Source: Autumnicola patrickiae (GTDB lineage: Bacteria; Bacteroidota; Bacteroidia; Flavobacteriales; Flavobacteriaceae). Taken from it: DNA of 64,000 nt. This document shows, one piece after another, positions 51,695 to 62,111 of the stretch. The position numbers were made by a program, and so were the translations under genes. The notes below the pieces were generated by a model. It had not been told where the DNA came from and searched no databases. It saw only the letters and a program-made list of their open reading frames with translations. The first letter of the stretch is position 1. Every line of letters starts with the position of its first letter. The stretch lies in contig NZ_JAVRHM010000002.1 of the NCBI RefSeq assembly GCF_031846525.1, forward strand, positions 124,001 to 188,000, read 5' to 3'.

Positions 51695-52975
51695 TTAAGT
51701 ACTAACAATTTGCTTAAGTTGCTTATTTTCTGGGTCAGGGCTCCCTATAGTTTCTTTCCACTTTTTCAGAACAGAACCTACAGAATAATTTTTTCTAAAA
51801 CACACTTCAGCGTTTCTGGAGATTTTTTTTCTTTCATCAGGAGAAGAGTTTACCCAGCTTTGCAGGAGGTGGATAGTTCCTTCCAAAGTGTCGCTCCCGA
51901 TAATTCCCCCTCCACAGGCTTCAATTTCTCTCCAAATATTGACCTGATCAGAAATAAGAACTGGTTTCCCACAAGCAAGAGCTTCTACAACAGCAATTCC
52001 AAAATTTTCCTGATGACTTGGAAGAATAAAAGCTTCAGCATTATAAAATGCTCCCCATTTTGCCTCCTCCTCCAGCATCCCCGGAAAAAAAACATTTTCA
52101 GATAAATTATTATTCTTTTTTACCATCTCCTGGATGCTTTTGCCATAAGCAGAATTAAGTCCAGGCCCTGCAATAACTAGTGCAGGTAATACAGATGATT
52201 TTTTCTGAACATCCACTGAAGAACTTGTTGATACAAAATCTTTATGCACAGTTTCATTTAGCACCTCCGCATAAGCCTTCACCAAAATATCCACTCCTTT
52301 TTTTTCATGAATTCTACTGATAAATAATAAATATGGACGGTTTTTTAATCCGGTGCACTTCTCATTAAACGCTTTAGACATAGACATTTTAAATGATGGA
52401 GGTGCTTCTACACCCATCCCCACTACAAGTTCCTTTTTTGGTTTATACGACCCGAAAGTTTTGCGTGCTAATAATTTTTCTTCTTCACATGTAAATAAAA
52501 GACCGTTTGCGTTATTTATAACTTTAGATTCTATTAGCCTCCAGTATATCTTGTTCCTTAACGCCTTCAGTTTCCTTTCAGGAGCTTCTTGAAAATATGG
52601 ATCAAGCATTCCATGAGGCATCACAAAAAGCTTAGGTAATATATTTTTTTTATTTTTTTGAAGTTTGGAAAAAGCAATACGGGTGGCATGGGAATTATAC
52701 AACCACAAACCATGAATAATAACCGCATTAAACTTCAGACTATTAGCCATAAGCCATGGTACAAGTTTCTTGCTGTAGCTCCAGGGATTCTTAGCTGGCC
52801 CTAACGCATAGACAGTAAGATCTTCCACAGAGAAAAAACCTGCTTTTGGATCATCTAAACTTACCACTGCACTTTTTATTCCATGAAGGTGCAGACCTGC
52901 AGCCATTGTGCGAACAGCTTTGGATACTCCTCCTAATTCAGGATCCATCTCACTTACTACATGAAGTACCTTCAT
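51695..52975 (-). CDS. Family 4 glycosyltransferase
   Basis: 426 residues. GT-B fold: N-terminal DPELGGVSKAVRTMAAGLH (acceptor side), then the donor-side motifs NRPYLLFISRIHEKKGVDIL, PSHQENFGIAVVEALACGKP (EX7E site) and VLISDQVNIWREIE. Its ATG shares a base with the stop of the next GT4 gene upstream, a tight coupling. Builds the exopolysaccharide repeat unit at the inner membrane; the donor sugar is unknown. Confidence 0.93.
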   Translation of the reverse strand: MKVLHVVSEMDPELGGVSKAVRTMAAGLHLHGIKSAVVSLDDPKAGFFSVEDLTVYALGPAKNPWSYSKKLVPWLMANSLKFNAVIIHGLWLYNSHATRIAFSKLQKNKKNILPKLFVMPHGMLDPYFQEAPERKLKALRNKIYWRLIESKVINNANGLLFTCEEEKLLARKTFGSYKPKKELVVGMGVEAPPSFKMSMSKAFNEKCTGLKNRPYLLFISRIHEKKGVDILVKAYAEVLNETVHKDFVSTSSSVDVQKKSSVLPALVIAGPGLNSAYGKSIQEMVKKNNNLSENVFFPGMLEEEAKWGAFYNAEAFILPSHQENFGIAVVEALACGKPVLISDQVNIWREIEACGGGIIGSDTLEGTIHLLQSWVNSSPDERKKISRNAEVCFRKNYSVGSVLKKWKETIGSPDPENKQLKQIVST

Positions 52976-54147
52976 TAATTTTTGGTTTTAGAAAGAACCA
53001 TTCCGTAAATTCTTTCAATTTCATCAAGAGCCTTATCCTGATCAAATCTCCTGGCATTCACAATACCTTTTCCAATGTATTCTTCCCTCTTTTGCTGCGT
53101 AAGATTAATCACAGTATTTAACACTTCCGCAGAATCATTTGCCCAGTTTTCTATATTAACTGAGTTTTTAGGCTGTCTGGAAATTAAAAATCCGGCTTCT
53201 CCGGCTACTTCTGTCATAGGCGCTTCATCTGTTGTTATCACGGGACAACCTGAAGCCATTGCTTCAGCTATTGGCCATCCAAAACCTTCAGCCAGAGAAG
53301 GGAATAGAAAAACAGTAGCTCCGGAATAAGCTGTTTTTACTACCTCATCAGGCACCTTAGTCAAAAAGTGTATATCGTTCTTGTAAGGAGAGTCAACATG
53401 TTTTTGTTCTAAATTCTTATCTGGTGATTGACCAATTAACAACAAAGGGATACTTTGATTGTATTTATGCCGCCAGGAATTGTAAATTTCGATGACACCT
53501 GAGCGGTTTTTATACCATTGGTTACCTCCTACGTGCAATATATAGCCAGAACTCAGTTCTAACCTGAAGTACTCCTGTAAAAATTGCCTCATCATTTGTG
53601 CTTCTCCGGGAGAAAAATCTCTGTTGAGGCCGTTATACACCACTTTTGAAATTTCAGGATTAGCAGGTAGAAAATAATGAAGATCCCGCTTGGTTTTTCT
53701 TGAAACAGAAATAAAATTTTTTCCTTTTGTATAGCCTCTGTAAATCATTTTTTGATATTGTTTACCACTCCAGCCAGTAGGATTCTCTGAATTCTGTTTA
53801 ACAGCAGAAAATTGTGCCAGGAAATCATGACAATGAATGATGTGAGGACGATCTCTAACAAGTGGGATCCATGGTCCCAATGCTTGATCAGTAAAAACGA
53901 AAAGTGTCTTTTGTTTTATTTTTTTTAATCGACCTCTAACTTCCATAGGAAAAAACACATATTGATCAACATAACCAAGCCATTTTTTAAGTGAGGCAGG
54001 AAACGGAAGATTAAATGCAGTTGGTTTAGGAGCCCATATCTCTATTTTATGCCCTCGCTCTTTCATACCTCTAGCAAGCATTCGGGTAAACCGTGGCATA
54101 CTTTGATGATTTAAAAAGTCGGGATGAGTAAAAAAAATTATATGCAT
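52975..54147 (-). CDS. Family 4 glycosyltransferase
   Basis: 390 residues. N-terminal MHIIFFTHPDFLNHQSMPRF and RGMKERGHKIEIWAPKP, and donor-side SGYILHVGGNQWYKNRSGVI, FLFPSLAEGFGWPIAEAMAS (EX7E) and GCPVITTDEAPMTEVAGEAG. The stop overlaps the start of the gene downstream by one base and its own start overlaps the polymerase stop by one base. Adds a sugar to the repeat unit. Confidence 0.93.
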   Translation of the reverse strand: MHIIFFTHPDFLNHQSMPRFTRMLARGMKERGHKIEIWAPKPTAFNLPFPASLKKWLGYVDQYVFFPMEVRGRLKKIKQKTLFVFTDQALGPWIPLVRDRPHIIHCHDFLAQFSAVKQNSENPTGWSGKQYQKMIYRGYTKGKNFISVSRKTKRDLHYFLPANPEISKVVYNGLNRDFSPGEAQMMRQFLQEYFRLELSSGYILHVGGNQWYKNRSGVIEIYNSWRHKYNQSIPLLLIGQSPDKNLEQKHVDSPYKNDIHFLTKVPDEVVKTAYSGATVFLFPSLAEGFGWPIAEAMASGCPVITTDEAPMTEVAGEAGFLISRQPKNSVNIENWANDSAEVLNTVINLTQQKREEYIGKGIVNARRFDQDKALDEIERIYGMVLSKTKN

Positions 54148-55520
54148 CAGGAAGGTTTTTCATCTGAGCTAAAGGAATTAAGACTTGCCAGCACTAAACC
54201 ACCTATTAAGGTACTAAAACCCAGGGAAGTTGGCTGCGCCCATTGTCCTTGTGGAATAATAAGCAACGCAAAACTTAGTAATAGCCAGGGTAACAGATCC
54301 CCGATTTTTAGCCTCTTATAACTATTTATCGTTAAATACAAACAAAATCCCAGGCGCACCACTATAACTGCCATTCCTAATAAAAATCCCATCTCCCCAA
54401 CGAGCCGCGCCCATTCATCTTCCGCTATTAAGAAAGCCCTGTCTCCGGTAAGCATTGCGCTACCAGCATTAGTCCCCATGCCTAAACCATAGCCGAAAAA
54501 TGGCAAATTATTGGTCTCAGTTATTGCGGTAAACATACCTCCAAAATAACGATCCAGTAATGATCCAGATAATCCTCCTTCTATTTTGCTGGCTGTTTCA
54601 AATCGCGCAGTAAAAGCTTCGGTTGCGGTTTGGAAAAATGCAGTCTGGGCAAGAATTCCTACTGAAAGTACTGTAATTATTACAGCACCAAGTAATTTCG
54701 AAAGATATTCAGGTTTTCGGGATATTGCAAGAAAGGTAAAAACTAAAGCAACCCCTATAGCAAAGAATAAATAACGACTTATCGAAAGTGGCACAGAAGC
54801 CAGAACTGCAACTGTTCCCAGCAATAAGAGCACACGATTTACTTTTGTACTACTTACCCAAAAATAAAGTACAAAACAAGCTACAAGATTAAAAAATAGA
54901 GAATTTCCAGATGTAAAAGAAAACGTTCCTGATGGTCTAAAATAGCCCATTGCTCCACTAAACCCTGAACCCTCCATATCCCCACCAACACCTCTGTTCA
55001 CCCAGGCTGATTGAGGACTATAAAATTGCAGAGCAGTTAAAATAACAAGTGGAATCGATAACCAAAGGAGTACTTTTCCTACTTTGACTACATCCTCCCT
55101 GTCAAATACTTCCCCTATGATAAACATTAGCGGAAAATGTAAGAGTAAAATTCTGGTGCCGAATAATGCAACCGCTAAATTTTGATGACCAAAAATTAAG
55201 GTAGTACCCATTCCTATTATCCCTATGATTATCATAATTTGAAGATATATCGAAGAAGGAAAAATATCTTTTTTCCAAGAAGAATATATCAACCAAATAG
55301 CAAGAGGATCTCTAACTACTAAAAGTGGAGCAGAAAGACCAGGAAGGCCCCACTTTCTTAAAGCACCTTCAAAGATTAACAAGAAAAAATATAACCATAT
55401 TCCGGTTTTTAACGCCTTTAAACTCTTCTCTTCCTTAACATGAATGGCAGTATTATCCATTGGTATTTCCTCCCAGGAGGAAACCTCTCTATTTAATGTA
55501 TTATACTTATAACTCTCCAT
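54147..55520 (-). CDS. O-antigen ligase / polymerase-like membrane protein (Wzy type)
   Basis: 457 residues with about ten membrane helices and one large periplasmic loop in the middle (about 280-350: QTATEAFTARFETASKIEGG, YGLGMGTNAGSAMLTGDR). This layout is that of the O-antigen ligase/polymerase superfamily, which polymerises lipid-linked repeat units outside the inner membrane. The N-terminal 35 residues are polar. A conserved-family RxxxW pattern in the loop is not fully clear. Its presence with a flippase and a Wzc-like kinase supports a Wzx/Wzy-dependent pathway. Confidence 0.88.
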   Translation of the reverse strand: MESYKYNTLNREVSSWEEIPMDNTAIHVKEEKSLKALKTGIWLYFFLLIFEGALRKWGLPGLSAPLLVVRDPLAIWLIYSSWKKDIFPSSIYLQIMIIIGIIGMGTTLIFGHQNLAVALFGTRILLLHFPLMFIIGEVFDREDVVKVGKVLLWLSIPLVILTALQFYSPQSAWVNRGVGGDMEGSGFSGAMGYFRPSGTFSFTSGNSLFFNLVACFVLYFWVSSTKVNRVLLLLGTVAVLASVPLSISRYLFFAIGVALVFTFLAISRKPEYLSKLLGAVIITVLSVGILAQTAFFQTATEAFTARFETASKIEGGLSGSLLDRYFGGMFTAITETNNLPFFGYGLGMGTNAGSAMLTGDRAFLIAEDEWARLVGEMGFLLGMAVIVVRLGFCLYLTINSYKRLKIGDLLPWLLLSFALLIIPQGQWAQPTSLGFSTLIGGLVLASLNSFSSDEKPS

Positions 55521-55529
55521 TTTTATCTT

Positions 55530-56768
55530 TTAATTCAGGTATTTGGAAGTAGCTTCTGCAAGTTCTCTACCATACACTTTCCAGGATCTTGAATGAGCAG
55601 TTTCCAACGCTGCCTTTCCGGCTTTGGCCACGTTTTTCCGATTAATCAGAAGTTGTTCAATACATTCTTTTAAAGCTATCGTAGATCCTGGTTCTACTAA
55701 CCAGCCATTCTCTCCATGACGAATAAGATCTGGACCTGCAGTCCTGTTTGTGGTAATAACTGGAGTTCCTTGTGACATAGCTTCTGTAATGACAAGGCCA
55801 AAACCTTCAAACAGTGAAGGAAAAAGGAGAACATCATTTTCCCTCATCAAATTCAGGATATCTTTATGTGGAAGACTGGGTATCCAGTGATGTTTCCTGA
55901 GTTCAATATCCAAAGCCTTACAATTATTTGAAGTCTTTTGTCCTACTACTGTTAATTTTACATGAGAATTAAAACTTTCAACAGCAGCAAACATATTTGC
56001 AATTCCTTTTCTTTGGGAGAGCCCACCCACAAACAATAGTTTAAGTGGAGCTTCTTCTACCACACTGTGTTGGGGGTTCATACTGGGTTTGGGAAAACCA
56101 TAAGGAATTATCTCTACAGGCCCTAACTTACCAGGATAATCTTTTAGAGTATTCGCTGTAAAACTACTGGCTACAAAAATGACATCTGCCAAACCTAATT
56201 CTTTATCCTTGCGCTCCAGTTTTTCCTTTGAATCACGAAAATTAATTAGGGTACTTTCCCATTCTGGCCACTTAAGTTGTTCATCTTTAAGAATATTAAA
56301 GGCTGCTCTCCAGTAGCCAATAGGAAGATCATAAAAATTTTTTAAACCTAAACTCCTGGATTTCTGAAAAGAAAATAAGCTTCCATCCTCATAGCTATAG
56401 ATTGCACTAGCACCTCTTAGTGATGCACGATTTAAGTTCCTCGTTACTTTTTTATCAAGATTTTTATATACATTATCAATATTTAAAATTCCGGCATTAT
56501 GGGAAGTTAGATGTGAAAGACCAAATTTTGGTGCTATTTGCCTTCCAATCTCAAACCACGGTTCCATCTTTGTGTAGGGACCAAGACGTGCATCAAATTT
56601 ACGTCTTCCCAGTTCTTTAAATGGCCTCAAATTACTAATTCGATCTAAAAGACTATCGGGAAACAAGGCTAAGGAAGTGTGAAATTCATATAATAGATTT
56701 GCTTCCAGGAAACCTTCTGCTGCAGCCCTGACATTAGCATTAGCTGTCGGGTGAGATATTATTACCAT
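55530..56768 (-). CDS. Family 4 glycosyltransferase
   Basis: 412 residues. GT-B with donor-side GLSQRKGIANMFAAVESF, LLFPSLFEGFGLVITEAMSQ (EX7E) and GTPVITTNRTAGPDLIRHGE. Acceptor half starts MVIISHPTANANVRAAAEGF. No membrane helix. 45 bases from the next gene upstream, 9 from the polymerase. Confidence 0.93.
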   Translation of the reverse strand: MVIISHPTANANVRAAAEGFLEANLLYEFHTSLALFPDSLLDRISNLRPFKELGRRKFDARLGPYTKMEPWFEIGRQIAPKFGLSHLTSHNAGILNIDNVYKNLDKKVTRNLNRASLRGASAIYSYEDGSLFSFQKSRSLGLKNFYDLPIGYWRAAFNILKDEQLKWPEWESTLINFRDSKEKLERKDKELGLADVIFVASSFTANTLKDYPGKLGPVEIIPYGFPKPSMNPQHSVVEEAPLKLLFVGGLSQRKGIANMFAAVESFNSHVKLTVVGQKTSNNCKALDIELRKHHWIPSLPHKDILNLMRENDVLLFPSLFEGFGLVITEAMSQGTPVITTNRTAGPDLIRHGENGWLVEPGSTIALKECIEQLLINRKNVAKAGKAALETAHSRSWKVYGRELAEATSKYLN

Positions 56769-56813
56769 TTAATATTCAATTACTTGTTCAGAAATTAAAA
56801 GTTACTGTCTTTG

Positions 56814-57941
56814 CTAAATAACTCCAGCTTCAAGATTTTTAATAAATTTTGCAGTAATACTGGAAATATCAGAAGGAATTTCTCTCTGTGTATCTAATGC
56901 AGCCCTTAAGCAGGAGTTGAAGTTGCCAATTTTATACTGAATTATACTACTATTAGATGGTATATAAGTATTTAACCTTGGCTGCCAGGCACCTGCAACA
57001 CATATAACGCGTAAATCATGTTCCCGTAAAGCAGCAACAGAACCACTTTTTTCTATTTTTGGATAAACAGTTGTTGCTAATCCTACAGATGAATTTAGCA
57101 TTGCGTCTGAAACATCTGGAGGAGATAATTCACCTAATAATTCTACTTCTAAATTATTTGATGCCCATATCTTTCTCCAAAGTTCCTGTTCCGCATGTGC
57201 CCGTCCTACAATAATTAACTTCAATTTAATTCCTTTCTCTTTTTGAAATTTCCGAGCCTCTTTTGCGAATTCTTTAATAGGTGCGTTTTTCTGAATTGTG
57301 CCAAAAACGATAAATCTTACTTCCTTCCTTTTTTCTGACTTTCCATTTGGTAGATTTGATTTGCTTTTCCTGATATTTGGAATATTACTAAATAATGGAA
57401 GATAAATCGCTCTATAGCCTAAATCTTTTAAATGTGCCTGATAAAGTTTTGACTGCGTGTGTATAACGGCTGGGCATAAATTTTCTAATAATCTTTTTAT
57501 GAGGAACCTTTGGAGAATTCCCCAAACATGGAATTTTAATTTACTTCCTTTCTCCATTCCCACCCACAATTCATGGAACATAATCTGCCACTTCCTATTC
57601 TTTCCAATTTCCAATAAGTCCTTACTTAAACCAAAATGAAGACCTCTGTCGTTAAATGAAAATGGCACATATTGTAAACTTAGCCAATCTGGATCCTGAG
57701 TATCCACCCATTCTTTTGCTTTATGAATAAAAGGTTCCTTGTAAGGGAGTCTTAGAATTTCAAAATTATTATGCGGTGTACCTCTTTTTTCCTTAACAAT
57801 TACATCGGTAAAACGATCAGCAATTGCTAAAATGGATATTATGTAGCCTTGCTTTATAAGTTCATTTGCCAATCTCACAGTATAATCCCCTACTCCATCA
57901 CAGCCTGGTTCCAGGGAGCCACATATAAAAAGAATTTTCAT
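56814..57941 (-). CDS. Putative glycosyltransferase (GT4-like, diverged)
   Basis: 375 residues. N-terminal MKILFICGSLEPGCDGVGDY with the GVGDY acceptor loop, YVPFSFNDRGLHFG, and a donor half with VRFIVFGTIQKNAPIKEFAK, LIIVGRAHAEQELW and VGLATTVYPKIEKSGSVAAL. The usual EX7E signature is weak (GSVAALREHD), so catalytic details are uncertain, but the fold pattern is GT-B. Followed by a 45-base gap. Confidence 0.8.
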   Translation of the reverse strand: MKILFICGSLEPGCDGVGDYTVRLANELIKQGYIISILAIADRFTDVIVKEKRGTPHNNFEILRLPYKEPFIHKAKEWVDTQDPDWLSLQYVPFSFNDRGLHFGLSKDLLEIGKNRKWQIMFHELWVGMEKGSKLKFHVWGILQRFLIKRLLENLCPAVIHTQSKLYQAHLKDLGYRAIYLPLFSNIPNIRKSKSNLPNGKSEKRKEVRFIVFGTIQKNAPIKEFAKEARKFQKEKGIKLKLIIVGRAHAEQELWRKIWASNNLEVELLGELSPPDVSDAMLNSSVGLATTVYPKIEKSGSVAALREHDLRVICVAGAWQPRLNTYIPSNSSIIQYKIGNFNSCLRAALDTQREIPSDISSITAKFIKNLEAGVI

Positions 57942-57989
57942 TATTTACTCTATACAGAAATTAGGAGACTCTTCAAACAATTTTATGTG

Positions 57990-59657
57990 CTATGGCTTCT
58001 TTTTCACTTTATAATTCCCGAGGTAAAGTATATCTAAACCGGAAGTAAAGAAAGTCTGAACTGCATCTGATGGATGACATACATTGGGCTCTCCCTTTAA
58101 ATTGAAAGAAGTATTCATTACTACGGGTAAACCTGTAATTATATAAAATTCATTTATTAAATTCCAATAACGAAGATTTATATCTTTATCTACTGTTTGC
58201 GGCCTCAGAGTGCCATCCACATGAACAACAGCAGGTATTTTTTCGGCGTAATCTTCACTTACATAGTCTGTCAAAATCATATAAGGTGAAGATTTTATAT
58301 TTTTTAAAACATTTTCCGCCTCTTCTTTTAATAAGGATGGTGCAAAGGGTCTCCAACTTTCGCGGTACTTAACGACCTCATTTACCTTATCCTTCATCTT
58401 GGCAGTACCTGGATTTGAAACAATAGAACGATTTCCTAATGCCCTCGGACCAAATTCATCTCTCCCCTGAAACCATCCGATTATTTTTTCCTTAGCTAAT
58501 TCTGAAGCTGCATCTTTTTCAACTTCATCAATAAATTGGTAATCAAGATGATATTTATCCAGCACTTCTTTAATCTCATCGTTCGTAAATTCTTTTCCGA
58601 GGTATGGGTAAAATTGTTCTTTTTTTATAGTGTTATTTAAATGGAATGGATATAATGCAGCTCCAATAGCAGTACCATCATCTGTTGCTGCGGGTTGTAT
58701 AAAAAATTCTTCTAATTGTAATTCCCTCATTAAGTAGCCATTAGCCTTGCAATTTAAACCTACCCCTCCCGCCATTCCAATGGACTTGATGCTGTAAAGA
58801 TTGGTATAATACTTTACGAATTTGAGGATTGTTTGTTCATAGTGATATTGGGCAGAATGAGCCAGATCTTTAATGTCTTCGTCATTAATAGCTACTTCAT
58901 CAGATTCTGGTCTTTGAATAACCTTACCATTTAAAGCCAGTTGTTCTACGTTTAAAAGTGTTTTATGATTAACAGTATGAGAACCAGAAGTTGAAGCAAT
59001 TAAATGACTCAAATCAAAAGATTTTTTTCCAAATGGCGCTAAGCCCATCACTTTCCATTCATCAGAATATTTTCTAAAACCACACATGGAAGTCATTTCG
59101 GCATAATATAAACCTAATGAATTAGGGAAATTAATTCTTTCCAGCACTTCAAGATCAAAACCATTCTTGAGGTATACAGTTGTTGATTCACTAATTCCCC
59201 GGCCATCAACAATAAAAATCAGGGACTTTTCACTTTCTAAAAAAGGAACTACACTCCAGGCATGAGCAAAATGATGATCCAGATGAGTTATTTTCTTTGG
59301 TTTAAGTTGATAAGATTCTATATATCTCTTAACGTTTCTGGAAGTAAGACTGCGATAATAGTTTAAAGCCTGTCTTGGAAAACTTTCTTTAAGCGCTCCT
59401 GTGAAATTTAATTTTATGCTTGTAGCAAAATGTTTATTTAGTTCTGGCCATCCAAATACCATTTCATCTACTTCTTCTATTTTTATTCCTTCAAAGTCCA
59501 GGCAGGCTTGAATAGCCTTTATAGGAAATGAGGAATCCTGTTTTCTCCTTGTTAATCTTTCTTCTGCAATTGCAAATTTTAAACTGCCGTCTACGGCTAT
59601 AGCAGCTGAAGAGTCATGTCCAGGCCCTCCAATGTAGTTAATACCAATTGTAATCAT
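57990..59657 (-). CDS. NodU/CmcH-family carbamoyltransferase
   Basis: 555 residues. N-terminal domain with MITIGINYIGGPGHDSSAAI, KKITHLDHHFAHAWSVVPFL, the ATP/carbamoyl-AMP motifs LIFIVDGRGISESTTVYLKN and IGMAGGVGLNCKANGYL. The C-terminal part has GRDEFGPRALGNRSIVSNPG, YRESWRPFAPSLL and PVVMNTSFNLKGEPNVCHPS. It makes a carbamoyl-adenylate from carbamoyl phosphate and transfers the group to a hydroxyl, probably a sugar of the exopolysaccharide. It draws on the carbamoyl-phosphate pool, the same pool used by the dihydroorotase pathway at 7-9 kb. Confidence 0.93.
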   Translation of the reverse strand: MITIGINYIGGPGHDSSAAIAVDGSLKFAIAEERLTRRKQDSSFPIKAIQACLDFEGIKIEEVDEMVFGWPELNKHFATSIKLNFTGALKESFPRQALNYYRSLTSRNVKRYIESYQLKPKKITHLDHHFAHAWSVVPFLESEKSLIFIVDGRGISESTTVYLKNGFDLEVLERINFPNSLGLYYAEMTSMCGFRKYSDEWKVMGLAPFGKKSFDLSHLIASTSGSHTVNHKTLLNVEQLALNGKVIQRPESDEVAINDEDIKDLAHSAQYHYEQTILKFVKYYTNLYSIKSIGMAGGVGLNCKANGYLMRELQLEEFFIQPAATDDGTAIGAALYPFHLNNTIKKEQFYPYLGKEFTNDEIKEVLDKYHLDYQFIDEVEKDAASELAKEKIIGWFQGRDEFGPRALGNRSIVSNPGTAKMKDKVNEVVKYRESWRPFAPSLLKEEAENVLKNIKSSPYMILTDYVSEDYAEKIPAVVHVDGTLRPQTVDKDINLRYWNLINEFYIITGLPVVMNTSFNLKGEPNVCHPSDAVQTFFTSGLDILYLGNYKVKKKP

Positions 59658-59671
59658 TATTAATTATTTAA

Positions 59672-60694
59672 TCAATGGTTAGTTTTAAATGAAAATTTAT
59701 TAAATCTTTTGGTAAGTTGCCATGTCCTGTCTAGTGATTTGATAGACATTTGCAACAATTTGCTAAATGGAAAAAAAGGACGTTTTATTTCTTCTTTTGA
59801 AAAATCACCTAACTCAGGTTGACTAGTTGTTTGTCTAAAAGTCTCCCAGTCAAAATTCCAAATATCGTCCAATAAAAATCTTCTTGGACCATAATGTAGT
59901 AGCAGTTTCAGAGCCTCATAATCATACCAGTAATAATCCTCCTCTGGTGTTAAATGCATTTCAATTCCATTTTCTTCCCACTTTTTTAGCCATTCTTTTG
60001 GTGTAGATTCAATGTAGTCCCCTATTTCCAGGATATCGATTTCACTGTTATACATCCTTAACCTCCTTCTCAAATTCCTGGAATTTTTTATATTTTCTAA
60101 AATTGAATAAAAACGCAGCTTAGACTTAAATGCACTTAAACGTGTAGTGTTATAGTGAAGAAATTTAATTTCATTGAGATAAAGAGTTGAGGCATTTTCA
60201 GGATTTGGAATACGAACACTATGAATTTCTGAAGGTTCATGTTCAGCTCCATCATCTATGTATCCCAAAGGCCACCCCCCTCCATTAAAACGAATTACTT
60301 TAGACGTATTTTTATAGAAAGAAGGTTTTTCAAAATACAGAACGGTTCCTGGCTTCCCGTTTACCATATTTTCCCAATTCTCAGTTTGCATGGCATTTGC
60401 TGCTAAAATCTCATCTGCATCGATTGCCAGGAGAATAGTATTAGTGCCATAAAGTTCTCGTGCTTTATTTAAAAGTAACAACTGCCTTTCGGCTTCATTA
60501 AAATTAGTATTCTCGTTATTTATGAGAGTCACCTTTGGGTAATGAGGATAAATCTCCAAAGATCCATCTATCGACTGCTGATCTGCTATTAAAATGGCAT
60601 CTGCAAAAATACTGGTTACTCGTAAAAACCGATGCAATATCCAGGCTTCATTTTTTACTGGAGTTAAAACCACTATTTTTCTATTTGAGTTCAT
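59672..60694 (-). CDS. Family 2-like glycosyltransferase
   Basis: 340 residues from MNSNRKIVVLTPVKNEAWIL. An earlier Met (60736) adds 14 residues unlike the fold start. GT-A features: ADAILIADQQSIDGSLEIY, ILLAIDADEILAANAMQ (DxD), and a long C-terminal part rich in aromatic residues (EEDYYWYDYEALKLLLHYGP). It is probably a capsule/EPS sugar transferase. 14 bases to the carbamoyltransferase gene. Confidence 0.82.
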   Translation of the reverse strand: MNSNRKIVVLTPVKNEAWILHRFLRVTSIFADAILIADQQSIDGSLEIYPHYPKVTLINNENTNFNEAERQLLLLNKARELYGTNTILLAIDADEILAANAMQTENWENMVNGKPGTVLYFEKPSFYKNTSKVIRFNGGGWPLGYIDDGAEHEPSEIHSVRIPNPENASTLYLNEIKFLHYNTTRLSAFKSKLRFYSILENIKNSRNLRRRLRMYNSEIDILEIGDYIESTPKEWLKKWEENGIEMHLTPEEDYYWYDYEALKLLLHYGPRRFLLDDIWNFDWETFRQTTSQPELGDFSKEEIKRPFFPFSKLLQMSIKSLDRTWQLTKRFNKFSFKTNH

Positions 60695-60740
60695 TGCTCC
60701 TTCATAATTAGTAAAAAGGTGAGAATTTAGAGACAAAATC

Positions 60741-62039
60741 TTATTCTGTAGAAGGTTGTGCTCTTAGCCCTGCCACACTATTAAACAGATGTAATAAAAA
60801 ATTAATTCCGGCGGAAAGGATTCCCAAATAAAGAACACCCGTTAATGTGGTAACATCAAATAAAAGAACCCCAAGAACAATACCTGCTATATCTGTTGGA
60901 ATCTCAAGCATTGGGGTATATTTTATCCATCCTTTACTCAGATTTATGGCATAATTTATACTTAATAATAAGCCTACTGATCCACTGAGGAAGATCAGAA
61001 ATAATTCATGTTCCAAATGTTCATAATTTTCCCCTAATATCCACAAGAAAGGTTCGGGAATAAGAAATACTACCAACAACACCAGAAAGCACAGTAAAAC
61101 TGTACTAACCATAGTAACCACATACATCTTATTTAGCTTTCTTAGATTTTGACACCTACCGAAAGCAGGTGAGTATATATTACCAAAAAGAGCTGTAATG
61201 ATTGTAAATACCAAAGCAAAACGAGATAAGGCTCCTATATCTGCCAATGAACTGGTAGTTCCAAAAATACCGATTAAAAAAATTGAAATTTGTCCTTTAA
61301 AGGCAAAGAAGGCGGAATTGTGCCAGTTTATTTTAATATATTTTAAAAGAATCTTTTGGTAACCCTTGTCCACGTCAACAGATTCAGAAATGCCAGTTAT
61401 TTCCCCTTTTTTTTTTACGTAGATGTATGAGATCCATGCTGACAAACTTGTAATTAGGAAAATAGCCCCAATTATAAAACTGGATTTAAGAAATAGCAAC
61501 AAACTTATTATACCAACACATCTTATTACATGCCCTACAAGTTCTGAGACCTGAACAATGGCTATTTGTTTTCGTAGTAAAAGAGCACTTCTTATAAAGG
61601 CAGTTTTTACTTCAGGAACAACAATTAAGAAAAGGCAAAGCAAGAACCAGCTTATTCTACCTACGCTTATTTCCTGTAAATAAAGAATATAAAACGCATA
61701 ACCACCAACCAGTAAAAATGCCAATACAATAATGTATGGGGAAATAAGATTCGCGGTTTTTACAAGCCTGGACATTTTAACGATATCCTCCCATACTTCT
61801 CCTCCAATTTTCTTAAATCCAATAAAAATGGCAGAGTTTGAGAGGGGAATCAGCATTCCCTGTATAGTTAATAGAACAGTATAAATAGCATAATCTTCCT
61901 TAGAAAGTTCTCTAACTAAGAAAATACTAATAGAAAATCCTAAAGCTTTTCCTATGAGCTGGGAACCAAAAACCTGTCCAATAGGTTTTAAGGAAGATTT
62001 ACTAAAATATGGGCCCAAACGGGCGATTAATTTTTCCAA
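60741..62039 (-). CDS. Oligosaccharide flippase (Wzx/MATE-like)
   Basis: 432 residues with about 12-14 membrane helices. It starts with a short basic stretch then GSQLIGKALGFSISIFLVRE, a signature of the polysaccharide transporter family (RELSKEDYAIYTVLLTIQG follows). It flips lipid-linked repeat units across the inner membrane. Flanked by the autokinase-like gene (72 bases) and the family-2 transferase. Confidence 0.92.
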   Translation of the reverse strand: MEKLIARLGPYFSKSSLKPIGQVFGSQLIGKALGFSISIFLVRELSKEDYAIYTVLLTIQGMLIPLSNSAIFIGFKKIGGEVWEDIVKMSRLVKTANLISPYIIVLAFLLVGGYAFYILYLQEISVGRISWFLLCLFLIVVPEVKTAFIRSALLLRKQIAIVQVSELVGHVIRCVGIISLLLFLKSSFIIGAIFLITSLSAWISYIYVKKKGEITGISESVDVDKGYQKILLKYIKINWHNSAFFAFKGQISIFLIGIFGTTSSLADIGALSRFALVFTIITALFGNIYSPAFGRCQNLRKLNKMYVVTMVSTVLLCFLVLLVVFLIPEPFLWILGENYEHLEHELFLIFLSGSVGLLLSINYAINLSKGWIKYTPMLEIPTDIAGIVLGVLLFDVTTLTGVLYLGILSAGINFLLHLFNSVAGLRAQPSTE

Positions 62040-62111
62040 GAAAGGATCTTTTATCAGGCTGGATTTATTTTATTCATCTTCTGAATTACAATTGAATCTA
62101 TTATTAAATAT